A stretch of DNA of 64,000 nucleotides from Coix lacryma-jobi var. lacryma-jobi. Taxonomy: Eukaryota > Streptophyta > Magnoliopsida > Poales > Poaceae. The notes under the pieces are model-generated. The model worked only from the letters and a program-made list of their open reading frames with translations. It was not told where the DNA came from and made no database searches. Positions 43,227 to 54,900 of this stretch are shown piece after piece. The stretch covers positions 159,024,474-159,088,473 of the forward strand of contig CM019824.1 in the NCBI GenBank assembly GCA_009763385.1, given 5' to 3'. The translations under genes were made by a program, and so were the position numbers. How positions within the stretch are numbered: position 1 is the stretch's first letter; the number at the start of each line of letters is the position of its first letter.

Positions 43227-43794
43227 TCATCTCCTCGATGATAGCTCAGGCTCTTCCTCCTCATCTTCATCTTCAACGTGGACATCTTCTGCAGGTTCCA
43301 CTTCTACATTCTGGACTGGCTCATGTCCTACTTCAGGTTCCTCCACGACTCCATCTTCTGGATCCTCAGCAACAGGTGGAATCATGGGGTGAAGTTGGTT
43401 GTACAGCTGATGTACCTCCTCATGAAGTATATCATTGTACTGCTCAACCTGAGCGGTGTACTGCTGTAGTCCATGGAACTGGGCTCTGGCGACGTCCTCG
43501 CGGTCCCAAGCCTCATTGCGCTGTTCGATAGCGCGAACCGTGTTCCGATTGGCCTGCTCCAGAGAAGCTCGTGCCTCATAAAACTCCATGCGGGAAAGAT
43601 AGAAGTCATGCTCCATGTTTTCCATCTCAGCCTTCAGATTCTTGATCTCCTCCTTCAGCTGCTTGCGGTTGCGGCGGGGCAAGCGACGACCGTGGAGGAT
43701 TCTCCAGTCTCTTCTCCGGTGCGTGGCGCCAGCTGGTGACGCGGCACACCATTTGGTCCAGTCGACTTGCGGGCAGTCCGCTGATGATGGCCAT
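43227..43794 (-). pseudogene. Gypsy-B ORF ahead of gag (ORF0): histone H3 tail-like N-terminus, coiled coil, acidic C-terminus
   Basis: Minus strand, ~190 codons in three frame pieces. ATG at 43794, then a 1-nt break. The next piece (43787-43646) holds TARKSTGPNGVPRHQLAPR, aligning with histone H3 from Thr6 (TARKSTG, then PR-K-QLA) with the Lys9-Ser10 pair kept; the four residues before it (HHQR) differ from H3. Another break near 43680 leads to the longest piece (43682-43227), rich in Lys/Glu with heptad-like spacing (LKEEIKNLKAEMENMEHD), ending in an acidic tail (EDEDEEEEPE). It lies ~270 bp upstream of gag. The layout matches the Gypsy-1 ORF at 5764-6309, so the pair supports a real conserved gene. 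Function unknown. Confidence 0.72.
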
Positions 43795-44119
43795 ATCTGG
43801 ATAAGAGGTTATAGATGAGAAAGGCTAGCAAGAACAAGGTATAGGCACACTATCCCAACCGACTTAGAGAGGAAGTTATTACTTAAGTGATTATGACATG
43901 ATGCATGATTCGTTCCTACGGAATCAAGGCAATGCAACTACTAAGGTAACGTACATAGGGCTTAAACAAGTTGTCTTGCTACTAGTTGCCAAAGACAAGA
44001 TGAGATGAGAAAGACAAGATGAGAGGAGAGAAGCAATTTGGACTCAAAATAGTCAAGTTTAGTTTTTGGACTTAAAAACCTTTTGAAGTTTTCGCAAAAA
44101 GATTGCAACGTCGTAGTGA
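43795..44119 (-). other. Gypsy-B untranslated leader
   Basis: About 325 bp between PBS and ORF0 with no ORF of note, corresponding to the 5' leader of the genomic RNA. I see no clear structural element. Confidence 0.6.
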
Positions 44120-44134
44120 GATGCTCCGATACCA
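44120..44134 (-). promoter_or_regulatory. Gypsy-B primer binding site
   Basis: TGGTATCGGAGCATC on the minus strand, three bases from the LTR edge; Met-tRNA type. Confidence 0.85.
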
Positions 44135-44137
44135 CTC

Positions 44138-47100
44138 TGTGACGTAACGGCCCTAATCCCATGGCCCACCGATCACTATCAACCACTGACAGTCGATCCG
44201 TACAGCCAAGAGATTAAGACCGGGTTCGCCACTGGGCTACATCAGTGCCCGATGTCCGCAGGATCATCTCACAATTCAGTTACAATCTCTTGAACATTTT
44301 GACAAATAATATCGGAGTAAATAGCGGAAGACTTAAATAACAATAGTTTTACAAACCAGTGTTCAACATAAACTTAAAGTGAAGTTATTACAGACCATAG
44401 TTCAAATAGATAGAGTTGACAGGGTAGCAGATGACAACAACTAAAAGATATAGATACATCACCCAGCCCGAGGGTGAATAATCACTCATCGGCCTCATCG
44501 GCCTCTTCCTGAACCACAGTCACACAGCAGGGTCCAAGGCATACTGAGGGATCTGCCATACCTGCAACATGGGTAAAAGAACCCTGAGTACAAAGGTACT
44601 CAACAAGACTTAACCGACTAAAGAAAAGGGGAGGAGACTCAGGAATGAAGGCTTAGGGTAGTCAAGGTAAGGCTTAAGCAAGATCAAGTATTTTGCAGAA
44701 AAGCATTTTTGTAAATCTTATTTTATTTTGAAAGATTCAGTATTCCTCAATTCTTCATCCTTCATGATTCATTTTACATTTCAAAACATTCCTAGTTGAG
44801 AACCACTCTCCGTTGAGAGTCAATGGAACAAGTCTCCATAACCGAGGAGCAACGTTAATCCGGATAAAGAATACTCAGCTGAGGATCCCTATTCACACTG
44901 CATATGTAGCACCCAAGCTTGCATATGCCAACTCGTCTTCCACGATTCCTCCATTATTGGGCCCGGTCCTACGCCACCCGGAAGTACAGTACACCACTCC
45001 AATCCGGGACTCTAACCCACGTGGGTACATGCTACTTCCGCCATCTCTCCACTCCCAGTGCGCGGTTGTCGGTCCAATAATGGATTTCTCGGAGCCAGAG
45101 CTTTCCGTAGTATGTGAATAGTTGCAAGTCCTGCCCAGCAGGCCCCCATACGGATGGTCCCTAATTTTCCAGCCAGCAACTGTGCCTTGGTTATATCTCA
45201 CCCAAGCGCAACAGTCCTGTCAGTTTTTCAACCCGTCCCGGTCGGTGTCAACTGTCGAGTCCCGGACTACGACATGACGGCACCGTACGCAAGGACAACC
45301 TCTCCTTCCCATTGACTAAGTACGGATCAGATACTTAGCCAATAGTGGGAGTAAACCAGAAATTCCCATAAATATTCTTAAGTGATCACACTTTTGAAAT
45401 TGGCATTTTTATTGCAAATCTATCATATAGCATTGCTAAGCATTTTGCAATAGTTTTTGAAAAACAGGTGTCGGGTATTTCATTGGTCAAGGTAGATAAT
45501 GCATCAGAGAGGATTTCACTCAACTCCTATCAACCTAATGCAATAATTTAACTCAAAACATTTAAAGAAAACATTTATAAAAGCAAGGTAGGGTTAAATG
45601 CACCGGGGCTTGCCTTGGATGGCAAAAGAGTAGACTCGGGGTAGGTATAAGCGTCGGAGCTCGGGGTTGCCTTGGGGACGGATCCTTCGGCGGCTACCTC
45701 GACTTCAGGGCCTTCTTCGTCAACTATACGGATGCAATGATGAATGCTCATGAGAATGATGATATGGACTTATGGTGCAAGACAATACCACTGATTCAAG
45801 ATTACTCTTAGGCAAGGCATAAACGAAATCTAGGTTGAGCATAAAAGTAACCATTTCTTCCTTAAGCAAAATTGATTAAACTAGACTTTATCATAACTAT
45901 CCTAAGCATCACAAACATCATAGACCAAAGGGTAGGGGTCTATGAACATCACGCAATCCCAAAAGTCACTTCACAGGGCATTCACACTAACCCTAATCAT
46001 TTCTTTCTATTTTTCTTAATTATTTAAAAAGGTCATTTTATGAAGGTGCTCCAAAAATTACCAAATTAATCACACAAGTTCATTAGAGTACAAGTATATG
46101 GCAAAACAAATTTCATAATTTTTGGAGGTCATTAAGGTGCTCAATTAAATCTAGACATTTAATTAACAAAAGGCACTATTCCTTAATTAAAATAAAGCTC
46201 AAAAATCAACTTGCTCCAAAAGACTTCAAAATTTTACCAGAGACTCAGAAAGGCATAACTAGCACATAGAAATTTATCTCCAGATTTTTGGAGTTATAGA
46301 TCACTCTCCAAAAATACCAAAACCTTCATTTTTCAATTAAAAGGGGAATTTTACATTTTTAAATCTTTGCAGAAAAGTCAAGTTTTATATTTTTATAAAA
46401 TACTCCAGAGCATAAAGAGTCTACTGTGAAATTTTCAGAATTTTGGATCAACACAGAAAATCATACAAAAAGATGAAATATCAGAACTGTTCCCATTTTT
46501 AAAAGGAAAAGAGCACTGTGCTCGAGTCGGAACGGGGCTCGGGCGAATCGCGGAACTCTCGGCCGACCGAGGCCTGGCTGGTAGGCTCGGGCGAGACGGA
46601 AACCAAACGTTTCGTCCGAGGCTGGCTCGACGAGGCGGAGGGTGCACAGGTTCTCTCGAGGCCTGGCTCGAGCGAAGTGGTGAGGGTCTGTCCGCCGAGG
46701 CTCGGGCTCGGGCGAGACGGAGTGGAAGCAGAGGCCGAGGCCTCGGGTGCTTACCAAGGATTGGAGGCAGGGCTCGAGGGTGAGGCTCGGCACGCGCTCG
46801 AGGGTGAGGCTCGACACGGGCTCGGGGGAGCTCGAGGGACGTGGTTCGGTGGAGCTCCTTCGGCGGCGAGCGGCGAGCGGCGCTCCGGCGACCCTGCGCA
46901 ACACACGAGACCGCAAGGGTCTGGTCAGAGTCGCACGGGACCGAGGAACACGACACGGGGGTCGGTGAGGGATGGTCGAGGCCGGAGGCGACGAATTTCA
47001 CGAACCCGAGCTCGCCGGGTTTCTGCCGGAGATGGGAACGGCGAGGTTACGCCGGGCGATTGGAGGCGGTAGAGGTAAAATTGGAGGGTGGTGAAGCAGC

Positions 47101-48374
47101 ACAAGAACACGGCGGAGCTTTTGAGCTAGGTGGTGGAGCGGCGGAGGCACTGGACTGTGCTGGCGACGGAGGCGGAGATGAGTGCGGAGGTCGGAGCTCC
47201 GGCGGGCTTATATAGCCGCGGCCAGGGCGGTAGAGACCTCGGGGTGGTGTGGATGAGGTTTGCGGAGGCGTGCGCACTCGATTGCGCTCTGGCGGATACG
47301 TGGGCGTGCAGCCGGGGCTCGGGCGCAAGCTCGGCCGGCGATGGCCACGCGGCCGGCGCGGAGAGGACTGTAGGGGACGGGAGCGAGGGCCAGCGCTCGC
47401 GCGCGGGCGCGGAGGGAACAGGCGACAGCGGCGGCAGGTTGGTGGCGCGTGGGGAGCAGCCGGGCGTGCGGCAGGCGCGGCGCGGGCGCCATGGCCGGCC
47501 CCCCCTCTGTCGCTATGAAGAAGAGGAACAGTGTAGGGTGTAGGGTTTGACTTTTGGCTAGTTTCTGACTTTTGCAAAATGCTCCCAAATTTGAACTGTG
47601 CGACAAAAACTCCCAATACCAAAGTTGTTCAGAAAAATGAGATCTACAACTTTGTCAAAAAGAACATTTTCAAATTCCAAACAGTTTTTGAACAAAATTC
47701 AAAAACAGAAAAAGGGGACACTTTTGAAATTTGAATCAATTCAAAATTACTTTGGATTTTATACTGAAACTAGAAAATCTTCAAACATGAAAGTTGTTCC
47801 TTTTATCAAAACCTACAACTTTGCTATAATACACTTTTCCAGAAACTCATTAGTTTTTGAACTCTTTTTGAAAACTGAAAAGGGAACAAAAGTTGGGGTT
47901 TGATTGAATTTGAAATAACTCAAAACTTTGTACTGCAACTTGAAAATTTGTAAATACCAAAGTTGTTTCTCTTTGACAGCTCTACAACTTTGCTTTTTGG
48001 ACCAACCCCAAATTTTGAATAATCTTTGAATCTTTTTTAAATTACACCAGAGGGATAAAAATCCAGGATTTGGAAATTAGGGTTTTGCAAAAGGGATTTG
48101 AAATCAAATTCTGATTTTTTTGAACTTTGGCCAACAAACAAAACTTCAAGACACCAAAGGAACAAGAATTACACAAAACTAATCAACAGAATGAACTACC
48201 ATTTTGCCCTAGTAGAGAGAAGTGGGCTAATTAGGATTTTTGCAATAGAGGTAATTCACATAAAATGATACACTTAGCAAAATGCAATACACATGAAATC
48301 ATGATCAAGATGCTTAATGATGATAATGATGATATGTCAAGTTAATTAACAGTTAAACACCAGAAGGTGTTACA
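44138..48374 (-). repeat. Gypsy-B 5' LTR
   Basis: Copy of 34211-38419 with the same hairpins and TATA box (47207-47214). Differences are mostly single-base insertions or deletions in short runs, for example AGCGGTAAAT versus AGTAAAT near the start and TTTATT versus TTTTATT near 44720. The GC-rich leader has a few larger differences (46800-46870). Confidence 0.92.
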
Positions 48375-50289
48375 GTGCCCTGCTCGGATATCACGCTCCA
48401 AGGTCGAATCAACCTCCAAGGCCACTGCATCAGTATGACCAAGAATACCCAAGTTGAGCTTCTCAAACTCCTCATGCAACTCGGGCTGCTGCTCCTTGAT
48501 CTCAAGCACATTGCAAAGACCTTCCTACTCAAGGCATCTGCAACAACATTCGCCTTGCCCGGATGATAGTTGATACTCAGATCATAATCTTTGATCAACT
48601 CTAGCCATCTTCGTTGGCGGAGGTTCAGATCTGGCTGGGTGAAGATGTACTTCAAGCTCTTATGATCAGTGTATATCTCCGTCTTCTTGCCCATCAGATA
48701 GTGCCTCCAGATCTTCAGAGCATGAACAACAGCTGCCAACTCTAGATCATGTGTAGGATAATTCAGCTCATGCTTCCTGAGCTGTCTCGAGGCATAAGCC
48801 ATCACATGACCTTCCTGCATAAGAACACATCCCAGACCCTGTCGCGAAGCATCACAATAGACCGTGAAGTTCTTCTGGACATCTGGCATGACAAGAATAG
48901 GAGCAGAGGTCAATCTCGCTTTCAACTCCTCAAAACCAGCCTGGCATTCAGGGGACCAAACAAACTTGGCACCCTTCTCAGTCAATCTCGTCATCGGCTT
49001 CACGATCTTGGAGAATCCTTCAATGAATCTGCGATATATCCTGCCATACCGAGGAAACTCCGAATCTCAGTAACGCTCTCAGGTACCTTCCAGTCCAATA
49101 TATCTTGGACCTTACCTGGATCCACTGATACACCCCCCTCTGAGATGATATGCCCCAAATACGCTACCTTCTTCAACCAGAACTCGCATTTGCTCAGCTT
49201 TGCATACAACCGATGCTCTCTGAGCTTCTGCAACACTAACCTCAGATGCTTCTCATGTTCTTCTTCAGTCTTCGAGAATATCAGGATATCATCAAGAAAT
49301 ACCACGACGAACAGATCTAGAAACTCCATAAAGACCTTGTTCATCAGATACATGAAGAAAGCTGGGGCATTAGTCAAGCCGAAGGACATCATATGTACTC
49401 ATATAGCCCATATCGAGTCACGATGCCGTCTTCGGGATATCAGCTTCACGAATCTTCAGCTGGTTATAACCTGTTTGCAGGTCAATCTTCGAGAACACAT
49501 GAGCACCCTTCAACTGATCAAACAGATCATCAATGCGAGGAATCGGGTACTTGTTCTTGATGGTAGCTTCATTCAATGCGCGGTAATCAACGCACATCCG
49601 TAGACCTCCATCCTTCTTCGGAACAAAGATCACAGGGGCTCCCACGGGGATGTACTAGGACGAATATGCCCCTTCTCTAACTGCTCTTGAATCTGCGTCT
49701 TCAGCTCAGCTAGCTTTTCGGCATCCATTCTATATGGTCGCCTGTATATAGGTGCAGTGCAGGAACTAAATCAATAGAGAACTCAATCTCACGATCAGGT
49801 GGCATACCTGGCACCTTCTGGAAGACATCTGGGAACTCCTTGACCACTCGAATATCGGGTACCACGACAGCCTCCTCTATGCTCTGGCTTCTTCTATCAT
49901 CTGTGGTCGGTGCTCGATACAACAATCTCCGTGCCACCTGGATGCTTCACTGTGATGAGCCTCTGAGCACAATCAATGACTCCCTGGTACTTGCGTAGCC
50001 AATCCATTCCCAGAATGACATCAATACCTTGGGAATCCAGAACAATAAGAGAGGTGGGAAAGACTACCCCCTTATGGTTAAGCTCACATTCGGGCACACA
50101 TGCCTCGATATCAGTTCTCCTCCAGGAGAGTTACTAGCAGATGCTTTTTTCATTAACACTCTATTCATATTATATTTAGATGCGCAGGGTGCTGATATGA
50201 ACGAATGAGATGCTCCAGAATCAAACAAGACTGTAACTGGGTGAGAGTCAACAAGGAATGTACCAAACACCACATCTGGTGCCGTCTGA
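48375..50289 (-). pseudogene. pol: Gypsy-A pol 5' part: protease, RT, RNase H
   Basis: Minus strand, at least four frame breaks. Protease with VLFDSGASHSFIS (~50190-50230) and VILGMDWLRKYQG; RT with EFPDVFQKVPGMPPDREIEF, VDYRALNEATIKNKYPIPRID, the catalytic FLDDILIFSKT and FLGMAGY; RNase H with FTVYCDASRQGLGCVLMQEG, THDLELAAVVHALKIWRHYL and YTDHKSLKYIFTQPDLNLR; and the ADALSRK linker ending at 48375. Gypsy-B interrupts here; the integrase half is at 32784-34210. Confidence 0.88.
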
Positions 50290-51579
50290 GCAGACTCTGC
50301 CGTCACGTGGTTCACACGACCACGAGTGTAGCTCTGGGACTGGCCTGCAGGACGAGACTGCGGTGGAGCTGGCTGCCTCAACGGACACTTGTTGGCGAAG
50401 TGTCCCATCTGGTTACACTTGTAGCACGGGCCAACCTGACCTGCCTTCTGTGCTGGACGGGGCTGCTGCGGAGCTGGAAGACCCTGGCGAGGTGCCTGAG
50501 CCTGGCGTGGCTGCTGCTGTTGCTGCTGCTGAGGTGGAGCCTGATATGTGGAGCTGGATGCTGTACTGGGGAGCGGGCTGCCGGACGGGGGCGGGGGGTA
50601 CTGGTACTGCTGCTGGGGAATCTGCCTAGAAGCTGAGGCAGGTGGAGCGTAGCGGGGACGAGTAGAGCTGCCTGAGGACTGTCCCTGGTACGTCATCTTC
50701 CTCTTGCGATCTGCATCGAGGTCCTTCCGTTCCTTCTCCACCGCGAAGGCACGGTCAACCAGCTTCTGAAATGAGGAATACTCATTTGAAGCTAGGGCAT
50801 AGCGGAGTCCTGGGTTAAGCCCATGCCTGAAGCAGATAACAATTTTATTATTTATCAGGCAGCAAAAGGAATGAACAAGGGTGTATGAAGAAATATTAAT
50901 ATTAAAGAATGACAGAGATCTTGCCTGAAGCACTCCTGCTTCTTATCATCTGTGTCCACGTCATCTGGGGCGTAACGGGACAGCTGGCTGAACCGCGTGA
51001 GATACTCACGCATGTCATCGCGCCCTGCCTGAGATCCTGGAACTCGCGGCGCTTCACCCTGATCTCGCCGAAAGGGACGTACTGGTCGCGGAATGCCCTA
51101 CGGAACTCCTCCAAGTGATCGAGTCGGCGTCCGCATGAGCTGTGGTGTACGCAGTCCACCAGTTCTTCGCTGGGCCTGAAGCTGGTGCGAGGCGTAGAGG
51201 GCTTATCAAGGTCCCCGACATGGGCAAGCTGCAACTTGCCTGTAATCGTCTCGAGCCAATCATCTGCATCATTGGCTCTATGGCGTGGTGGAACACTGGA
51301 GGGCGCGTCGTCATGAAGCTCCTGAGAGTGTCATCTGGTCGGGTGGTGGCTGTGCGACTCGCACCCTGAGCACCCTGAGCAGCCTGCGCCATCTGCTGCA
51401 TGTGCTGCATGTTTGATCTGGGCCATGTTCTGCATCATCTCATTCTGCACCTGGGCCATCTGGAGCGGGTCGTACGGAGGCGGAGGTGAGGTGGATGAGG
51501 ATGGGGCGGCTGGTTGCCACCTGCCCCGCTACCGCCAGCGTGACCGGCGTCTACCCGCGCTGCTCCTGGTGTCAACCAT
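50290..51579 (-). pseudogene. gag: Gypsy-A gag with an intron-like insertion
   Basis: ATG at 51579 (MVDTRSS). Recognisable are TTRPPVFHHAIEPM, the gag core in broken frames, then, after the insertion at 50824-50921, HGLNPGLRYALASNEYSSFQKLVDRAFAVE and a long Gln/Pro-rich tail, ending with the CCHC knuckle CYKCNQMGHFANKC (~50380-50432). Single-base frame breaks are frequent between 51000 and 51579. It belongs to a different family from Gypsy-1/B gag. Confidence 0.82.
50824..50921 (-). other. 98-bp GC-AG intron-like insertion in gag
   Basis: AT-rich 98-bp segment bounded by 11-bp direct repeats TGCCTGAAGCA (50824-50834 and 50922-50932). On the minus strand the junctions read TTCAG|GCAAGA at the 5' side and CTGCTTCAG|GCATGG at the 3' side, matching GC-AG intron rules. 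Removing 98 bp rejoins the gag reading ECFR-HGLNPG, as expected from homologous gags; leaving it breaks the frame. Confidence 0.5.
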
Positions 51580-51941
51580 CTGTTACATTTTCCAGGAGTA
51601 AGAGTGAGATATGATAGATAGATATATAAACAACCCTGGTTTGTTAATTAATTCGATAATAAAACATTTTAACAAATGATGTCGCTGCAACCTGACGGTC
51701 GCAACACACCAACAATCATTACAAAGAGCCAAATCAAAACATGTGCACAAGTACATATCAATCAACGTGCTACGAGTTCAAACAATTATGGTGGGCATCC
51801 TATATTGGAGGACCTACTCTGAAACAAAGTTTTGAAATTTTCAGCAGAGACAGGCTACAGAAGTGGGAAAAGGGGTCAGACTTTGTAAAAATAGTTTTGT
51901 AAATTCGATGACTGACTAGGGTAGCGTCCTACGGTCAACAC
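51580..51941 (-). other. Gypsy-A leader without ORF0
   Basis: About 360 bp between PBS and gag. No open frame and no histone-like sequence, in contrast to the two other chromoviruses in the window. Confidence 0.65.
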
Positions 51942-51954
51942 GGCTTTGATACCA
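51942..51954 (-). promoter_or_regulatory. Gypsy-A primer binding site
   Basis: TGGTATCAAAGCC on the minus strand, close to the Met-tRNA primer complement, three bases from the LTR. Confidence 0.85.
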
Positions 51955-51957
51955 CTC

Positions 51958-54900
51958 TGTGACACCCCAATTTTAAGAACAAAATTGGAGCACAATATAT
52001 GTATGCCAGGATCAATTTTCATACATATATCCACATCATAGTAAATATCAAAACAATGCTTTATTAATATATCGAACATTATTACAAAAATGACCTCGGG
52101 TCAAAAGAAAAGTACAGACTCTCAGTCTAACTCTAATGTAGTCTTCGCGCGAAACTGGACGCCATCTCCACAGGAAGGTCGACCGGGGGCTGCGCCATCC
52201 TAGTACAGGCGTCAGGGTCGAAGCCACCGTCCTCTGGATACTCCGGCTCCTCGTGAACGTAGCCACCAGTGTCTCCGTAATCGCCAGCGTCTGGGTGGGG
52301 TAGCAGGGGGAACAAAGAGGAAGGGTGAGTACATCGAAATGTACTCCGCAAGTGTAGGAAAATATATGCTTATGAGGCTATTAACAAAGGTAGGCTTGAC
52401 TCGTTTGACTCAAGCGCCTAAAGCGACACATCCTATTAATCCTATTAATCCTATGCACCTATTACTAGGTATAGACAGACTCTGTAGTAAAGAACAACAC
52501 TCGGAGTCGCACCGAGCAAGACCACACTCGGAGTCACACCGAGTAACCAACACTTGGAGTCACACCAAGCAACCGCACTTGGAGTCGCACCAAGTACCCA
52601 CACCTGAAGTCCATCAGGCAACCGCACCTGAAGTCATCAGATGACCCGAAACAGTAACCAGTAACCAACTAATCTCAAAGAAGTCCAAGCCGCTCGTGAC
52701 CGTGAGCACGGCTGATATATCAGTTTACACTCGCAGAGGTTGCACATCGTACCCATGAGTCGTGCAGGTCCCGTCACGCTAAACACTACCAAGGTGCATA
52801 GCAGGTTGCACTGCAAGGCCTTTACAAAGTCCCCCAAGCCTGTGTTACACGTACTCTAAGGTTTCTCTGTGTCCATAAGTCAACGACCCAAGAGACCCCT
52901 CTTGAGCCACTAACAAACCCGGTGTAGCATAACTTAGAGGATACTAATTAATTAGCCAGGTCCAGGCCCATCCAGATCTCATGGTTGCGCTGTCAAGCCG
53001 GGTTACATGCTCTGAGAACCGGGTCCTAGGGATCCAGGCAGGATATGTCTAGCACGAGCCCGAACCAAAAACCAAAAGCAGCTGCCGAGTCCACGGCACA
53101 AAACCACCAATACGGTTCCATCCTGCGGATTTACCTAAACATGTTTCTACAAAAGTTACCATGCCCACATCGTTCATAGATCATTAATCAGATTAAATAT
53201 ATTTGACCATCATCCCATCCCAACATGACTGCAGGGCTAAGCAAGACTTTTACCCAAAACCCAAAACAGGCGACAAGGATAATATAACAATAACTAGTAA
53301 ACCATATCATAGGATTCAAGTTAATGACAAGCATGCATCTACAAGATCTAACTACTCTAGTACCAAAAGTAAAATGAAGAGGTGCAAGATGTTCAAGGAC
53401 ACTTGCCTTCGGACTGGGTCGAATCAACTGGGTCGCAAGGATGGTCTGGAGCGTCCTCGTACTCCGCACTCCTGGCCCAAGAGAACACATACATGGCACA
53501 TACAAAGAAAAAAATAAATAACAGTACAACAAACAGTAATAAAACAGTAAACTAATAGATCTACTGCGTAGAGAACGAAATTATGAATCTAACGCAAGTT
53601 GAATGGGTCGAAACGGAGTTAAAACGCAAAAGTTATAAGCATTTGAAGTTGGATGGCATTTCTGTAAATAGATTGAACTCATTTTCGGATTTAAAGTAAA
53701 ACAAAACTGAATTAAACCGGCTTGCTGGACCGGGCGTCATTTATCCGAAAACTCAGGGGCTAGAACAAATGTTTCCCAAGACTCAGTGCATAGTGCGGTT
53801 GGAGCGCGGGTTGATTCTGAATAAACTCAGGGATCTTTTTGCAAGATAGCGGGACGCGACCGTGTGGTCACCGCGTGGCGCTAAGCTCGCCGCGTGGCGC
53901 CTTGCGAGTGGCTGGTCCACCACGCGGGTTATGGACCGCTGGCGTGGCGGGGTGGACCGAGTTCATAGCGCTGGTGCAACCGGCTCATACCCCTTCGGGG
54001 TTGATCTAATCTGAGCAATCGGTTACAGATCGGACGTGCAGGGTGATCCAGGGGAAAGAACGGCGTGCCGGCGGGGAGGGCACGGCGGCGCCCGAGCTCT
54101 ACGCGGCGCGCCATGAAAGGACTCGCCGGAGTTCTCGGAGAGGGGGGCCTAGGGTACGGTAGAGACTACGGGACATGGGTGGAATCGAAAACGGACCTTA
54201 CAGCGGTTTTTCGGTGGTGGTGCTCACGGCGCCGGTGGAAGTCCAGAGACGGCGGACGACGTGGAGGTCGCGGCGGCGGCGCTGCGGAGCTCTGGCGGGG
54301 TCGATGTCGATGCTCTGACTTGTTCTCGAGCCGTAGATGGGTCGCCTGGACGAGGTGAGAGACCGCGAAGCCAATGGTGGGAAGGATGAGGTCTGGTGGT
54401 GGCTTCTGCGGGATGTAGTCGAGTTCTCGCAAGCTCGGTAATGGCGGCGGGGAAGACTCGGTTACCGGAGGGAAAAAGGAAGGGAGCTAGGGTGCGAGCT
54501 CTTTGTAGGCGAGGAAGGAAAGGGGGTGGCGGCGCGATATGATGGAGCGGGATCGGATCGGGGCGCGGGTTTGAGCGCAAGCGCGGGTGCGCGAAGGGCG
54601 AGGGATGAGGATGGCGCGCGGAGAGGGAGAGAGATTGGTGGGGATTTGTTGGCGTGTGACGAAGGGGACGCGGACGCGGCCGGAGTGAGCGGGCCGGTGC
54701 GGGTGACGGCTGGGCCAGGAGGAGGGAAAGTGCGGCGCTGGGCCGGCTGGGTGCGCGGGAGAGCGGAGGGGAGGGAGGAGTGGGCCGCGACGGGGAAGGA
54801 AAAGGGGGAAAGGGGAAAGTTAGGGCCCAAGCCAGATTTCTTTTCTTTTTCTTTTGATTTTCCAAACTTTGCAAAACCATTTGAAATCCAATTTCGAAAC

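Larger units (their letters stand above)
34211..48374 (-). mobile_element. Gypsy-B: Ty3/Gypsy chromovirus nested in Gypsy-A
   Basis: LTRs at 34211-38419 and 44138-48374 (~4.2 kb) start TGTGACGTAACGG and end GGTGTTACA; PPT at 38420-38436; PBS at 44120-44134. The target duplication is imperfect: CTGC on the left and GTGC on the right. Order on the minus strand: ORF ahead of gag, gag, protease, RT, RNase H, integrase, chromodomain. Coding regions are intact apart from about five single-base frame breaks. The LTRs differ mainly by 1-bp indels. It is the innermost and so youngest insertion on this side. Confidence 0.93.
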
